From assembly GCF_001637325.1 (NCBI RefSeq), contig NZ_LRXL01000045.1, positions 310,001-374,000 on the forward strand: 64,000 nucleotides of DNA, written 5' to 3'. This DNA comes from Cochleicola gelatinilyticus. Its GTDB lineage: Bacteria > Bacteroidota > Bacteroidia > Flavobacteriales > Flavobacteriaceae. Positions 1 through 7,115 of this stretch are shown here, in pieces (position 1 is the first letter of the stretch; each line of letters begins with the position of its first letter). The notes below the pieces were generated by a model, which was not told where the DNA came from, did no database searches, and worked only from the letters and a program-made list of their open reading frames with translations. Position numbers and translations under genes: made by a program.

Positions 1-632
1 ATCGCTTTATCGATCATGACTTCGTGGATAGGTGAAATTTCTAAACCATGACTTAATAATTCATCAAAATCTTCAGGCTTATATACAATGGAAGCTCCTG
101 CTCCACCTAACGTATAAGAGGCACGAATTACTAATGGAAAACCAAATTCTTGAGCTATTTCTTTTCCTTCAAGGTAAGATTTAGCCGTTGCCTGTGGTGC
201 CATGGGAACACCGATCTTTTCCATCAAGGTTCTAAATTGCTCTCGATCTTCGGTGATATTAATGGCATCGATATCGACACCGATAATTTCTACGTTAAAG
301 TCTTTCCAAATTCCCTTTTCATCTGCTTCGATACAAAGATTTAAAGCGGTCTGTCCTCCCATTGTAGGCAATACAGCATCAATTTGCGGATGTTCTTTTA
401 AAATCTGCAAAATAGACTTTGTTGTAAGTGGCAAGAGGTATACATGATCGGCCATTTTAGGGTCGGTCATGATGGTTGCAGGATTAGAATTGATGAGAAT
501 GGTTTCTATTCCATCTTCACGAAGCGAGCGTAACGCTTGAGAACCAGAATAATCAAATTCACAGGCTTGACCAATAATAATAGGCCCTGAGCCGATGATA
601 AGGATAGATTTTAAGGATGTGTTTTTTGGCAT
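1..632 (-). CDS. carB: Carbamoyl-phosphate synthase large subunit, N-terminal part (cut by window edge)
   Basis: The minus strand encodes the first 210 residues of the large subunit that makes carbamoyl phosphate from glutamine-derived ammonia, bicarbonate and 2 ATP, for pyrimidine and arginine synthesis. The start ATG at 632 gives MPKNTSLKSILIIGSGPI, followed by IGQACEFDYSGSQA, INSNPATIMTD, MGGQTALNLC and GFPLVIRASYTLGGAGA, all hallmarks of the first ATP-grasp half of CarB. The gene runs off the left edge, so roughly 80% of the protein is missing here. It lies downstream of rpmH on the same strand but is separated from it by a strong terminator, so it probably has its own promoter. I see no truncation or odd residue in the visible part. 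Confidence 0.97.
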   Translation of the reverse strand, partial: MPKNTSLKSILIIGSGPIIIGQACEFDYSGSQALRSLREDGIETILINSNPATIMTDPKMADHVYLLPLTTKSILQILKEHPQIDAVLPTMGGQTALNLCIEADEKGIWKDFNVEIIGVDIDAINITEDREQFRTLMEKIGVPMAPQATAKSYLEGKEIAQEFGFPLVIRASYTLGGAGASIVYKPEDFDELLSHGLEISPIHEVMIDKA

Positions 633-681
633 TGTAAATGAAACTTTATTCGGTGTGTAAAATTAGGACACGTTAGGGTAT

Positions 682-717
682 AAAAAAAAGGTGTTGCTTT
701 TAAAAACAACACCTTTT
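682..717 (-). terminator. Rho-independent terminator after rpmH
   Basis: On the minus strand an 11-bp stem (AAAAGGTGTTG at 686-696 pairing with 707-717, 10-nt loop) is followed by a run of T (positions 689 down to 682). It lies 19 bp past the rpmH stop and insulates carB from rpmH transcription. Confidence 0.9.
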
Positions 718-735
718 ATATATGACTTATCAACA

Positions 736-897
736 TTATTTTTTGTGACGAGTTTCAGAAGACACAGATATTTTCTTTCTGCCTTTTGCTCTTCGGGCAG
801 CCAGAACTTTTCTTCCGTTTACAGAAGCCATACGCTCTCTAAAACCGTGTTTGTTTCTTCTCTTTCTTTTTGATGGCTGAAATGTTCTTTTGCTCAT
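736..897 (-). CDS. rpmH: 50S ribosomal protein L34
   Basis: A 53-residue protein, very rich in Lys and Arg. It starts [20 protein letters not shown], continues [20 protein letters not shown] and ends in KK followed by a TAA. This is the classic L34 sequence, with a slightly longer C-terminal tail than the usual 44-46 residues, as is common in Bacteroidota. It acts in the large ribosomal subunit. A promoter (1003-1033, minus) and a terminator (682-717) flank it, so it is probably monocistronic. Confidence 0.98.
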   Translation of the reverse strand: MSKRTFQPSKRKRRNKHGFRERMASVNGRKVLAARRAKGRKKISVSSETRHKK

Positions 898-1002
898 TTT
901 TAGTATACTTTATCTTCTAAAAAAATCTTTTTCTTTATCTATTTTGATGTTCTTAATTAAAGAAGCATCTTTTGCAGCAATATTCTTTTGCATATGCGGG
1001 TG

Positions 1003-1033
1003 CAAATATACAATGTTTTTTTACTTTCCCAAG
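1003..1033 (-). promoter_or_regulatory. Bacteroidota-type promoter of rpmH
   Basis: On the minus strand TATATTTG (1010-1003) forms a -7 box and CTTG (1033-1030) lies exactly 19 nt upstream, matching the Bacteroidota layout TTG-N19-TAnnTTTG. It is about 105 bp upstream of the rpmH ATG. Confidence 0.7.
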
Positions 1034-1065
1034 TGCAAAAGTAAAATATTTTTGATTGTTTTTAG

Positions 1066-1073
1066 TACCTTTG
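1066..1073 (+). promoter_or_regulatory. Probable -7 box for the TPR membrane protein
   Basis: TACCTTTG matches the Bacteroidota -7 consensus TAnnTTTG, 55 bp upstream of the ATG at 1129. No good -33 element is visible at the expected distance. Confidence 0.5.
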
Positions 1074-1128
1074 TGTCTTCAAAAAAATAAAGCCATAACA
1101 TGGCTCGCATTCAATAAAAATAGCATTC

Positions 1129-1695
1129 ATGTTTCATAAAAATATTAAATTAGTTTTAGCCGCCTTAATCATAGCACTAGCAGTATGGCAATTTGTAGAA
1201 GGAAATATAGGCAATGGTATCATGTACCTATTATTATCTACAGTTTTTATATTCCTCTATTTTAAAAATGAAATTATTCTATTGGCATTTCTTCGTCTTC
1301 GTAAACAAGATTTTCCAGGAGCAAAAAAGTGGTTAGATAAAATTAAAAATCCTGAAGCTGCTTTAGTAACAAAACAACAAGGGTATTATAATTACTTAAA
1401 CGGATTAATGGTTTCTCAAACGAATATGAATGAAGCCGAAAAGTATTTTAAAAAATCGATTTCTTTAGGATTATCTATGGATGCTGATATGGCAATGGCA
1501 AAATTAAATCTTGCAGGCATTGCTATGACGAAAAATCGAAAACGAGAAGCCCAAATTCTTTTAAAAGAAGCTAAGAAACTCGATAAGCATAATATGATGG
1601 ACGAGCAGATTAAGATGATGCAACAACAAATGAAAAAGATGGGGCAACCTAGACAGCAATTCGGTAAGCAAGCAGGACGTGCTGGAAGACGATAA
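1129..1695 (+). CDS. Membrane-anchored TPR-like protein
   Basis: A 188-residue protein. Two hydrophobic segments (about residues 8-25 and 30-55) are followed by a helical region with a TPR-like repeat around residues 85-150 (NYLNGLMVSQ...NEAEKYFKKSISLGL...AKLNLAGIAM). The tail is rich in Met, Gln and Lys (QIKMMQQQMKKMGQ) and ends in a basic segment. TPR repeats usually mediate protein-protein contacts, so it may scaffold something at the inner membrane, but no specific role can be read. It is divergent from rpmH with its own -7 box. Confidence 0.8.
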   Translation: MFHKNIKLVLAALIIALAVWQFVEGNIGNGIMYLLLSTVFIFLYFKNEIILLAFLRLRKQDFPGAKKWLDKIKNPEAALVTKQQGYYNYLNGLMVSQTNMNEAEKYFKKSISLGLSMDADMAMAKLNLAGIAMTKNRKREAQILLKEAKKLDKHNMMDEQIKMMQQQMKKMGQPRQQFGKQAGRAGRR

Positions 1696-1770
1696 TCATC
1701 ATTCCTACAGCACTTTCTTACACCTTTATGCTTTTTAACGAATAATTTAATCACGTTAACGAATAATTTC

Positions 1771-1799
1771 TTTTGTAAAGAAACTCCTACATACATTTG
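1771..1799 (+). promoter_or_regulatory. Promoter of the TlpA-like gene
   Basis: TTTTG at 1771-1775 and TACATTTG at 1792-1799, with 16 nt between them. The start codon of the next gene lies 27 bp downstream. Confidence 0.6.
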
Positions 1800-1825
1800 T
1801 CCCGAACAACAAATAACACGGTTTT

Positions 1826-2530
1826 ATGGGGACAAAACTACTCACACTTTTTATCTTATTTTCTTTCACATTACAAGCTCAGGATATGGCTCGTGAAGAC
1901 TATTTTTCTCAAAAAATAGGAAAACATATTAAAAAGTTTACGCAAGAATCTCAACGGGCATACGCAGACAACAATTTAGAAAGAGCAGAATTTCTTTTCG
2001 ACTCATTAATTAATAATGTTGTAAACGGTAGCTACTTAGATAATTTTAAAGTAAAGAAACTTTCAGGTAAAAAAAGCGAGCTAAATGATTTTAAAAAACC
2101 TGTATTCTTAATTACGTATGCTTCTTGGTGTGTTCCAGGAGTAGGTGAAATTCCAGCTTTAAATGACCTTGTTGCAGAACACCATGATGAAATCGACTTT
2201 GTTGTTCTCTTTTGGGATTCTAAAGATAAAGTGAAGAAAGCTACTAAAGAATATCACAAAAAAATTAATGTTATGTATGTAGACGAAAAAGAAAATACAA
2301 ACAATCATGTTGTTAAAACAATGAAGCATAGCTTAGGTTTTCCTACTTCATTTTACATAGACAGTAATAAAAGGATTTTAGATGTACAGAGAGGTGTTTT
2401 ACATGCCTATAACGAATCGTACGATACTTCATTTAATATGAATTATGATTCATTCTTAAATGGAGTAGCGACACTTAAAAGTCTAAGTCCGAACACAAAC
2501 TTAAATCCTGTAGCGACAAAAATACCATAA
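1826..2530 (+). CDS. TlpA-like thioredoxin-fold exported protein with an incomplete CxxC
   Basis: A 234-residue protein with a Sec signal peptide (residues 1-19, ending LQAQ). Residues about 75-215 have a thioredoxin/TlpA fold: the strand-turn KPVFLITYASWCVPGVGEIP carries the active-site position, and GFPTSF has the conserved cis-Pro. In typical TlpA proteins the motif is WCxPC; here it reads WC(102)VPG(105), so the second, resolving Cys is Gly. This should prevent the usual dithiol-disulfide exchange, leaving a monothiol, binding or structural role. The gene has its own promoter (1771-1799) and a terminator (2580-2611), so it is a single transcription unit. The family assignment is good; the function is open. 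Confidence 0.85.
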   Translation: MGTKLLTLFILFSFTLQAQDMAREDYFSQKIGKHIKKFTQESQRAYADNNLERAEFLFDSLINNVVNGSYLDNFKVKKLSGKKSELNDFKKPVFLITYASWCVPGVGEIPALNDLVAEHHDEIDFVVLFWDSKDKVKKATKEYHKKINVMYVDEKENTNNHVVKTMKHSLGFPTSFYIDSNKRILDVQRGVLHAYNESYDTSFNMNYDSFLNGVATLKSLSPNTNLNPVATKIP

Positions 2531-2579
2531 TAATGGCACCATAGTTAATATATAAGTAGTAGTAGTTAAGTTAGTAGGG

Positions 2580-2611
2580 ACGGTCTTTATCAAATTGATA
2601 GGGGCCGTTTT
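2580..2611 (+). terminator. Terminator after the TlpA-like gene
   Basis: ACGGTCTTTATCAA pairs, with several G-U pairs, with TTGATAGGGGCCGT, and a short T run follows. It sits between convergent genes. Confidence 0.7.
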
Positions 2612-2630
2612 AATTTATACCATTTCGTCG

Positions 2631-3134
2631 TTAGTAATGAAAATCTCGATTTTCTACAAGAGCGTTTTCGGGAACAAAATGATCTATAATAATAGATTTC
2701 TTACCTGAAAACTGAGCATGCTCAAATCGTAAATTAAGTATTTCTTCAGAGAGACTATCGATTTGAAAGTATTTATAGTTTTCTGGAATATTAAATAACT
2801 TCGGAAGCTGTTCTCCTGTAACTTTAATAAAACTTCCGTTCGTATTAGTTACCAAAGACCAAGAGGCTTTAAGTGAAGGACCACATTCTGAAAAATCACC
2901 ATTATTGTCATACACTTTCATTTCTTTTAAATAAGAAATTCTATAGGATAGAAAGCAGTCGCCCATATTCATTCTATGACCGTTATTAAATCGCTTTGCT
3001 AATTTCCAGGTCTTAATAGAGTCTTCAGTTAATAGATAAGTAGCATTTTCTGGTAATAAAAACCCTTCCTTACTTGTATTTACACAAGACGAAAGGGCAA
3101 TGCTACTTAATAATATGTTTAAAATTAATTTCAG
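2631..3134 (-). CDS. Lipoprotein of unknown function; start codon non-standard or lost
   Basis: An open frame of up to 167 residues. From an in-frame CTG at 3134 the protein begins LKLILNILLSSIALSSC, a convincing lipoprotein signal (lipobox ALSSC, Cys 17). It continues VNTSKEGFLLPENATYLL and WKLAKRFNNGHRMNMGDC, and ends ENRDFHY. The frame stays open only 3 codons upstream of that CTG and holds no ATG, GTG or TTG before the signal sequence; the first ATG is at 2978, well inside. Either a rare start (CTG, ATA or ATT) is used or the start codon was lost. The mature part (charged, beta-rich) is not recognised. It lies 41 bp after the lytic transglycosylase on the same strand. Confidence 0.65.
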   Translation of the reverse strand: MKLILNILLSSIALSSCVNTSKEGFLLPENATYLLTEDSIKTWKLAKRFNNGHRMNMGDCFLSYRISYLKEMKVYDNNGDFSECGPSLKASWSLVTNTNGSFIKVTGEQLPKLFNIPENYKYFQIDSLSEEILNLRFEHAQFSGKKSIIIDHFVPENALVENRDFHY

Positions 3135-3175
3135 ATATAGTATTTATAAAGATTTGTTTCCGTAGAAAAAGCCAA

Positions 3176-4105
3176 TTACTGCCCCATCGTATAATACCCT
3201 TTTTCAGGTATTTGAATATAATATTCTTTTCCAGATGCATTTTTTAAATACGTATCTCGTAACCACGGATTGTGAATTTTAAGAATTTTATAATTAATGC
3301 CTTGTTCTTTAGCAAATTGAGCAAAATCATCTACGGGTTTATCTACTTTTAGATTGTACGTAGGTATAGGTTGATACAAATCTTGATCTCTAAAATTAAA
3401 CCCATATTTCTTCGGATTAGACATGATTTCTTTAAAGGCTAAAATTCTAAACACATACCTACTCGTTTCACTATTTAATAATAAATCATAATAATCTGTA
3501 ACATCTTGTCGAACCATCTGTTTATTAACTCCTCCATTTCCAGCATTATAAGCTGCTGCTGCGGCTGTCCAACTTCCAAATTTATCATTCGATTTCTTTA
3601 GGTACTCTGCAGCCACTTTAGTTGCGAGTTCTAAATTATAGCGTTCGTCTACATAATCGTTTATCTCTAAACCATATTCTTTTCCAGTACTAGAAAGAAA
3701 CTGCCAAAATCCAGCAGCCCCTGCAGGCGATCGCACATTGTCTAATCCACTTTCAGCAACCGCTAAATATTTAAAATCATCTGGAAGACCGTATTTTTCT
3801 AATAAAGGTTCGATGATAGGAAAATATTTGTTTGCTCTTTTAAACATGAGCAACGCATTAGATTGCCAGTAGGTGTTTACTAACAATTCCCGGTCCATTC
3901 GTTCACGAATATCAGGATTGTTTAACGGGACCGACTCTCCAGCAAATTCCATATACTCAGGAATGGGCAATGCATATACGTTATAATCGTTTATAATTTT
4001 CTTTTCTAAAATTTCGTCTGTAGGTGCTTCTTGAACGGCATGAATACTTATAAAAGCGATTCCACACAACACTGCTACTCCTCCAATTTTCGATAATATG
4101 TTCAT
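3176..4105 (-). CDS. Lytic transglycosylase (MltD/Slt type)
   Basis: A 309-residue exported enzyme that cleaves the MurNAc-GlcNAc bond of peptidoglycan, producing 1,6-anhydro-MurNAc ends. An N-terminal hydrophobic signal (residues 6-24) leads to an SLT domain at about 95-230: LPDDFKYLAVAESGLDN carries the catalytic Glu118, followed by AGAAGFWQFLSSTGKEYGL and AAAAYNAGNGGV, the standard SLT/goose-lysozyme-like motifs. The C-terminal about 60 residues are a short extension without clear LysM repeats, unlike full-length E. coli MltD, so binding to the wall must come from elsewhere. It probably serves peptidoglycan turnover in the periplasm. Confidence 0.92.
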   Translation of the reverse strand: MNILSKIGGVAVLCGIAFISIHAVQEAPTDEILEKKIINDYNVYALPIPEYMEFAGESVPLNNPDIRERMDRELLVNTYWQSNALLMFKRANKYFPIIEPLLEKYGLPDDFKYLAVAESGLDNVRSPAGAAGFWQFLSSTGKEYGLEINDYVDERYNLELATKVAAEYLKKSNDKFGSWTAAAAAYNAGNGGVNKQMVRQDVTDYYDLLLNSETSRYVFRILAFKEIMSNPKKYGFNFRDQDLYQPIPTYNLKVDKPVDDFAQFAKEQGINYKILKIHNPWLRDTYLKNASGKEYYIQIPEKGYYTMGQ

Positions 4106-4167
4106 GATTTTCTAATTTTTTTTAAAGATAAAAAATAAACCACTCCTTTGCTGAAGACACCTCATAA

Positions 4168-4830
4168 TTATTTTTCTACTAATTTCATTATTCTTTCAGA
4201 AACTTCTTTTCCCCTGTTAAGAATCATTATATGCGTTCCACCTTTAATAATATGTTTTGTTTTAATGTTTTTAATCGGAAAAACTACATCTGCATCTCCG
4301 TGAATATGTTTTACTTTTTTCACTCCTTTTGTCCGTTTCCAACATACCATATTTTCGATTGCCCAATCTAAATATTGCTTATCACGAACGTGAAGATATT
4401 CTTGATATAATTTTAGTCGTTTTTCAGTTTTTGGCCCTATTGCAAATCTTGTGAGATCTTTGGTACTTAGTACAAGACTAGTTGGCACTAATTTATATGC
4501 CCATGTTTTACGTGCAAACTTTAATCTTCTTGGTAATTCTTTTCTAGTTTTAACACTAGAGATAATAATTAGATGTTTTAACTTTAAAAATTTAGACATT
4601 TCTTGCGCAACTACGCCACCAAAGGAAACACCAATTAATACCGCATTATCTTCAGAAACTAGTGCCGCCATACGCTTTGCATAAGACTTCAGTGTTTCTT
4701 TCTTATCTGGAATTAACCATTCGATGATATGTGTCTCATAATGAGTTTCTGGGAAAGAAATATTTCTAAAAATTTCTTTAGAAGCTGCCAATCCCGGGAC
4801 AAAATATAGATGTGTTTTTTCAAATTTCAT
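4168..4830 (-). CDS. Alpha/beta hydrolase
   Basis: A 220-residue protein without a signal peptide, so cytoplasmic. It opens with a HxxxxPG-like strand (THLYFVPGLAAS); the nucleophile elbow IGVSFGGVV places the catalytic Ser at residue 69, an acid candidate follows in HGDADVVFP, and the catalytic His is in GGTHIM near the C-terminus. The complete Ser-Asp-His set suggests an active esterase, lipase or thioesterase-like enzyme, but the substrate cannot be predicted. It is upstream of the transglycosylase on the same strand with 62 bp between them, possibly co-transcribed. Confidence 0.85.
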   Translation of the reverse strand: MKFEKTHLYFVPGLAASKEIFRNISFPETHYETHIIEWLIPDKKETLKSYAKRMAALVSEDNAVLIGVSFGGVVAQEMSKFLKLKHLIIISSVKTRKELPRRLKFARKTWAYKLVPTSLVLSTKDLTRFAIGPKTEKRLKLYQEYLHVRDKQYLDWAIENMVCWKRTKGVKKVKHIHGDADVVFPIKNIKTKHIIKGGTHIMILNRGKEVSERIMKLVEK

Positions 4831-5186
4831 TATGATACTTATTCAATAAAAATGGTAAATACCAAAGATTATTCGTAAATTTACGAGATAAAGATAAAGG
4901 TATCAAACGGTAATGAATAGGGTTTTTAAATGAAAATATTGATTTGCTAACAAGCAAAAAAAAATTAAAAAAGACTAAATCATAGTATTTATTATCTAGA
5001 CCGAACTACTCAATTTGGTGTGTGTTTTTAAACATTACAAAAGACAGAACTTTTATTTAAAGATCAAAAAAACAAACCACTCTCGGAGATTCCAACTTCG
5101 TAATACTTTGGAAAAAAAGACACCCCAATTTAGAAACATACCTAACGATGGTATGCATATTATTAAAAGAATTAAAAAACCTCCCT
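4831..5186. other. 356-bp gene-free stretch between divergent genes
   Basis: No convincing gene, RNA or strong promoter match. A perfect 12-bp palindrome CGTAAATTTACG at 4874-4885 lies 44 bp upstream of the hydrolase start and could be an operator, but nothing else supports this. Confidence 0.4.
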
Positions 5187-5486
5187 ATGATTGAAGATGT
5201 TGAAATTACCGACAACGAATTTTTACGACAATTCGAACTCGAAATAGGTGATAACATGGCACGTATCGAATATGCGCTTCAAGACCGAAAGATCTTTCTC
5301 ACTAAATATGAGATGCCCGAGGAATTAGAAGACCAAGGTTTTAGAGAAATATTCATTAAAGCTGTTTTCGAAGAAGTTAAAAGACGAGAAATAAGTTTGG
5401 TTCCTACCAGTCCAGAAATTGCTGGATTTCTACGAAAAAACCGAAGAAAATACAAATCTCTTCTTCCGGTAGGGATTAACATATAA
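5187..5486 (+). CDS. Small GNAT-fold N-acetyltransferase-like protein (COG2388 type)
   Basis: A protein of about 99 residues from the ATG at 5187 (MIEDVEITDN). That start fits the compact family length better than the upstream ATG at 5148. The core resembles single-domain GNAT proteins related to yeast and bacterial YjdJ-like enzymes: MARIEYALQDRKIFLTKYEMPEELEDQG is the substrate-strand region, followed by the acetyl-CoA-binding helix and the strand EVKRREISLVPTSPEIAGFLRKN. These proteins are presumed to bind acetyl-CoA; substrates are generally unknown. Family call fair, function unknown. Confidence 0.75.
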   Translation: MIEDVEITDNEFLRQFELEIGDNMARIEYALQDRKIFLTKYEMPEELEDQGFREIFIKAVFEEVKRREISLVPTSPEIAGFLRKNRRKYKSLLPVGINI

Positions 5487-5504
5487 CAACTTATTTTGGC
5501 GTTT

Positions 5505-5606
5505 CAACTTCCGCGTTGCTACAGTTGTCGGGCTTTCTGCTATATCTTTTTTAAAACTTACTAAAAAAGGTTTTAAAAAAGGATGCCGCCTCAATCCCTA
5601 ACGCAA
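5505..5606 (-). ncRNA. Candidate structured RNA element downstream of mtaB
   Basis: Read on the minus strand: GCGTTAGGGATTGAGGCGGC (from 5604), then a perfect 12-bp hairpin (5581-5570 pairing with 5557-5546, loop rich in T), then GATATAGCAGAAAGCCCGAC. From memory, blocks like GGGATTGAAGCGG...ATCC - variable hairpin - GATATAGCGGAAAGCCCG recur between genes in many Flavobacteriaceae genomes; I could not verify this here. The fixed flanks with an AT-rich, perfectly paired middle suggest a conserved RNA or a 3'-end processing element. It immediately follows the mtaB stop. Confidence 0.45.
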
Positions 5607-5613
5607 TTTAACA

Positions 5614-6963
5614 TTATGCTGATATAGCTTTTTCATCGAAATTAAATCGTACCAGTCCATCATCATCAATATCGGTAAGTGTAACATTGTGTAGGGTATT
5701 TACCAATTCTGGGTTCCATGGTGCTTTTACTTTTACGTAATTTTCAGTAAAGCCATGAATATATCCCAGTTTATTTTCTCCTTCGAACAAAACTGTGCGA
5801 TGGGTCGTTAATTGACCTTCATAAAAGGCACGTCGCTTTTTTGCAGACAACCCGCGTAACATTTTACTACGTTTACTTCTTACCTTTTTAGAAACCGCCC
5901 CTTCCATAGTAGCAGCAGGAGTATTATCCCGCTCCGAATACGTAAAAACATGTAGATATGAAACATCTAATTCATTTAAATAGTTGTACGTTTCTAAAAA
6001 CAATTCTTCCGTTTCACCAGGAAACCCAACGATAACGTCGACGCCAATACAAGCATCTGGCATGACTTCACGAATTTTTTGAACTCGTTCTGTATAAAGT
6101 TCACGCATATAACGACGGCGCATTTGCTTCAGTAATGTGTTGTTCCCACTTTGTAACGGAATATGAAAATGAGGAACAAAGGTGTCTGATTCTGAAACAA
6201 ACTCTATCGTTTCATCTTTCAGAAGGTTTGGCTCTATAGAAGAAATACGCAACCGTTCAATTCCAGGAACTTCATCTAAAGCCTGTACTAAATCTAAAAA
6301 TGTGTGTTCATGCTTCTTATTGCCAAATTCTCCTTTTCCGTAGTCTCCAATATTTACTCCAGTTAGCACTATTTCTTTAATATCTTGAGCTGCTATTTCT
6401 GAAGCATTTTTTAAAACATTATCTAACGCATCGCTACGCGAAATACCTCTCGCTAAAGGAATGGTGCAGTAAGTGCATTTATAGTCACAACCATCTTGAA
6501 CTTTTAAAAACGCACGCGTACGATCACCGACCGCATAAGAGCCCACGTAAAAATCTGCATCTTTAATCTCACAGGAATGAATTGCTGCGGTTCCTTTCTC
6601 CCAATCTGGATTCGCAGTAAGTTCATTTAAATATCCCGTTAGTTTGAATTTTTCTGTTGCACCTAAAACAAGATCTACACCATTTACATCGGCTAATTCT
6701 TGAGGTTTTAATTGTGCATAACAACCAATTGCTGCAACAAATGCATCGGGATTAGACTTCTGTGCTTGTTTAACAATTCTTTTAAATCGCTTATCGGCAT
6801 TTTCTGTAACGCTACAAGTATTAATAACATAGACATCGGCGCTTTCAGAAAAATCAACACGTTGAAAATTTTCTTTTTCAAAATCGCGCGCAATTGTAGA
6901 GGTTTCACTGAAGTTCAGTTTGCAACCGAGCGTATAGAATGCGACTTTTTTAGTAGAACTCAT
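5614..6963 (-). CDS. mtaB: tRNA t6A37 methylthiotransferase MtaB
   Basis: A 449-residue radical-SAM enzyme that converts N6-threonylcarbamoyl-A37 of tRNA to the 2-methylthio form (ms2t6A), aiding decoding of ANN codons. The N-terminal UPF0004 domain supplies three cluster Cys (C14 in YTLGCKLNFSET, C50 in NTCSVTENADKR, C81 in AIGCYAQ). The radical-SAM motif is DGCDYKCTYC (C159, C163, C166), and the C-terminal TRAM-like part begins near residue 375. I chose the ATG at 6963 (MSSTKKVAFYT) over the in-frame ATG at 7005, because a -7 box at 6995-7002 would put the transcription start after 7005. Confidence 0.95.
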   Translation of the reverse strand: MSSTKKVAFYTLGCKLNFSETSTIARDFEKENFQRVDFSESADVYVINTCSVTENADKRFKRIVKQAQKSNPDAFVAAIGCYAQLKPQELADVNGVDLVLGATEKFKLTGYLNELTANPDWEKGTAAIHSCEIKDADFYVGSYAVGDRTRAFLKVQDGCDYKCTYCTIPLARGISRSDALDNVLKNASEIAAQDIKEIVLTGVNIGDYGKGEFGNKKHEHTFLDLVQALDEVPGIERLRISSIEPNLLKDETIEFVSESDTFVPHFHIPLQSGNNTLLKQMRRRYMRELYTERVQKIREVMPDACIGVDVIVGFPGETEELFLETYNYLNELDVSYLHVFTYSERDNTPAATMEGAVSKKVRSKRSKMLRGLSAKKRRAFYEGQLTTHRTVLFEGENKLGYIHGFTENYVKVKAPWNPELVNTLHNVTLTDIDDDGLVRFNFDEKAISA

Positions 6964-6994
6964 CTTTGTACCTTTACATTGAAAAATAAGAGTG

Positions 6995-7002
6995 CAAAAA
7001 TA
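6995..7002 (-). promoter_or_regulatory. -7 box of mtaB
   Basis: TATTTTTG on the minus strand matches TAnnTTTG, 31 bp upstream of the ATG at 6963. It is followed by GCAC, as in the rpmH and rpmE2 promoters here. Confidence 0.5.
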
Positions 7003-7115
7003 CAAAACTATTTTGGCTTTAGTACTGTATCCTGTTGGCTTGAGGTTTAAACTTTTTCTATACTCCTATTTAAAATTATAGTTTTATTTAATCAACTAAT
7101 TTTCTATTCCCAACT

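Noticed and set aside
1416-1796. 126-residue minus-strand frame opposite the TPR protein gene
   Set aside because: It is antisense to a better-supported gene, with a Cys-rich low-complexity composition and no motif.
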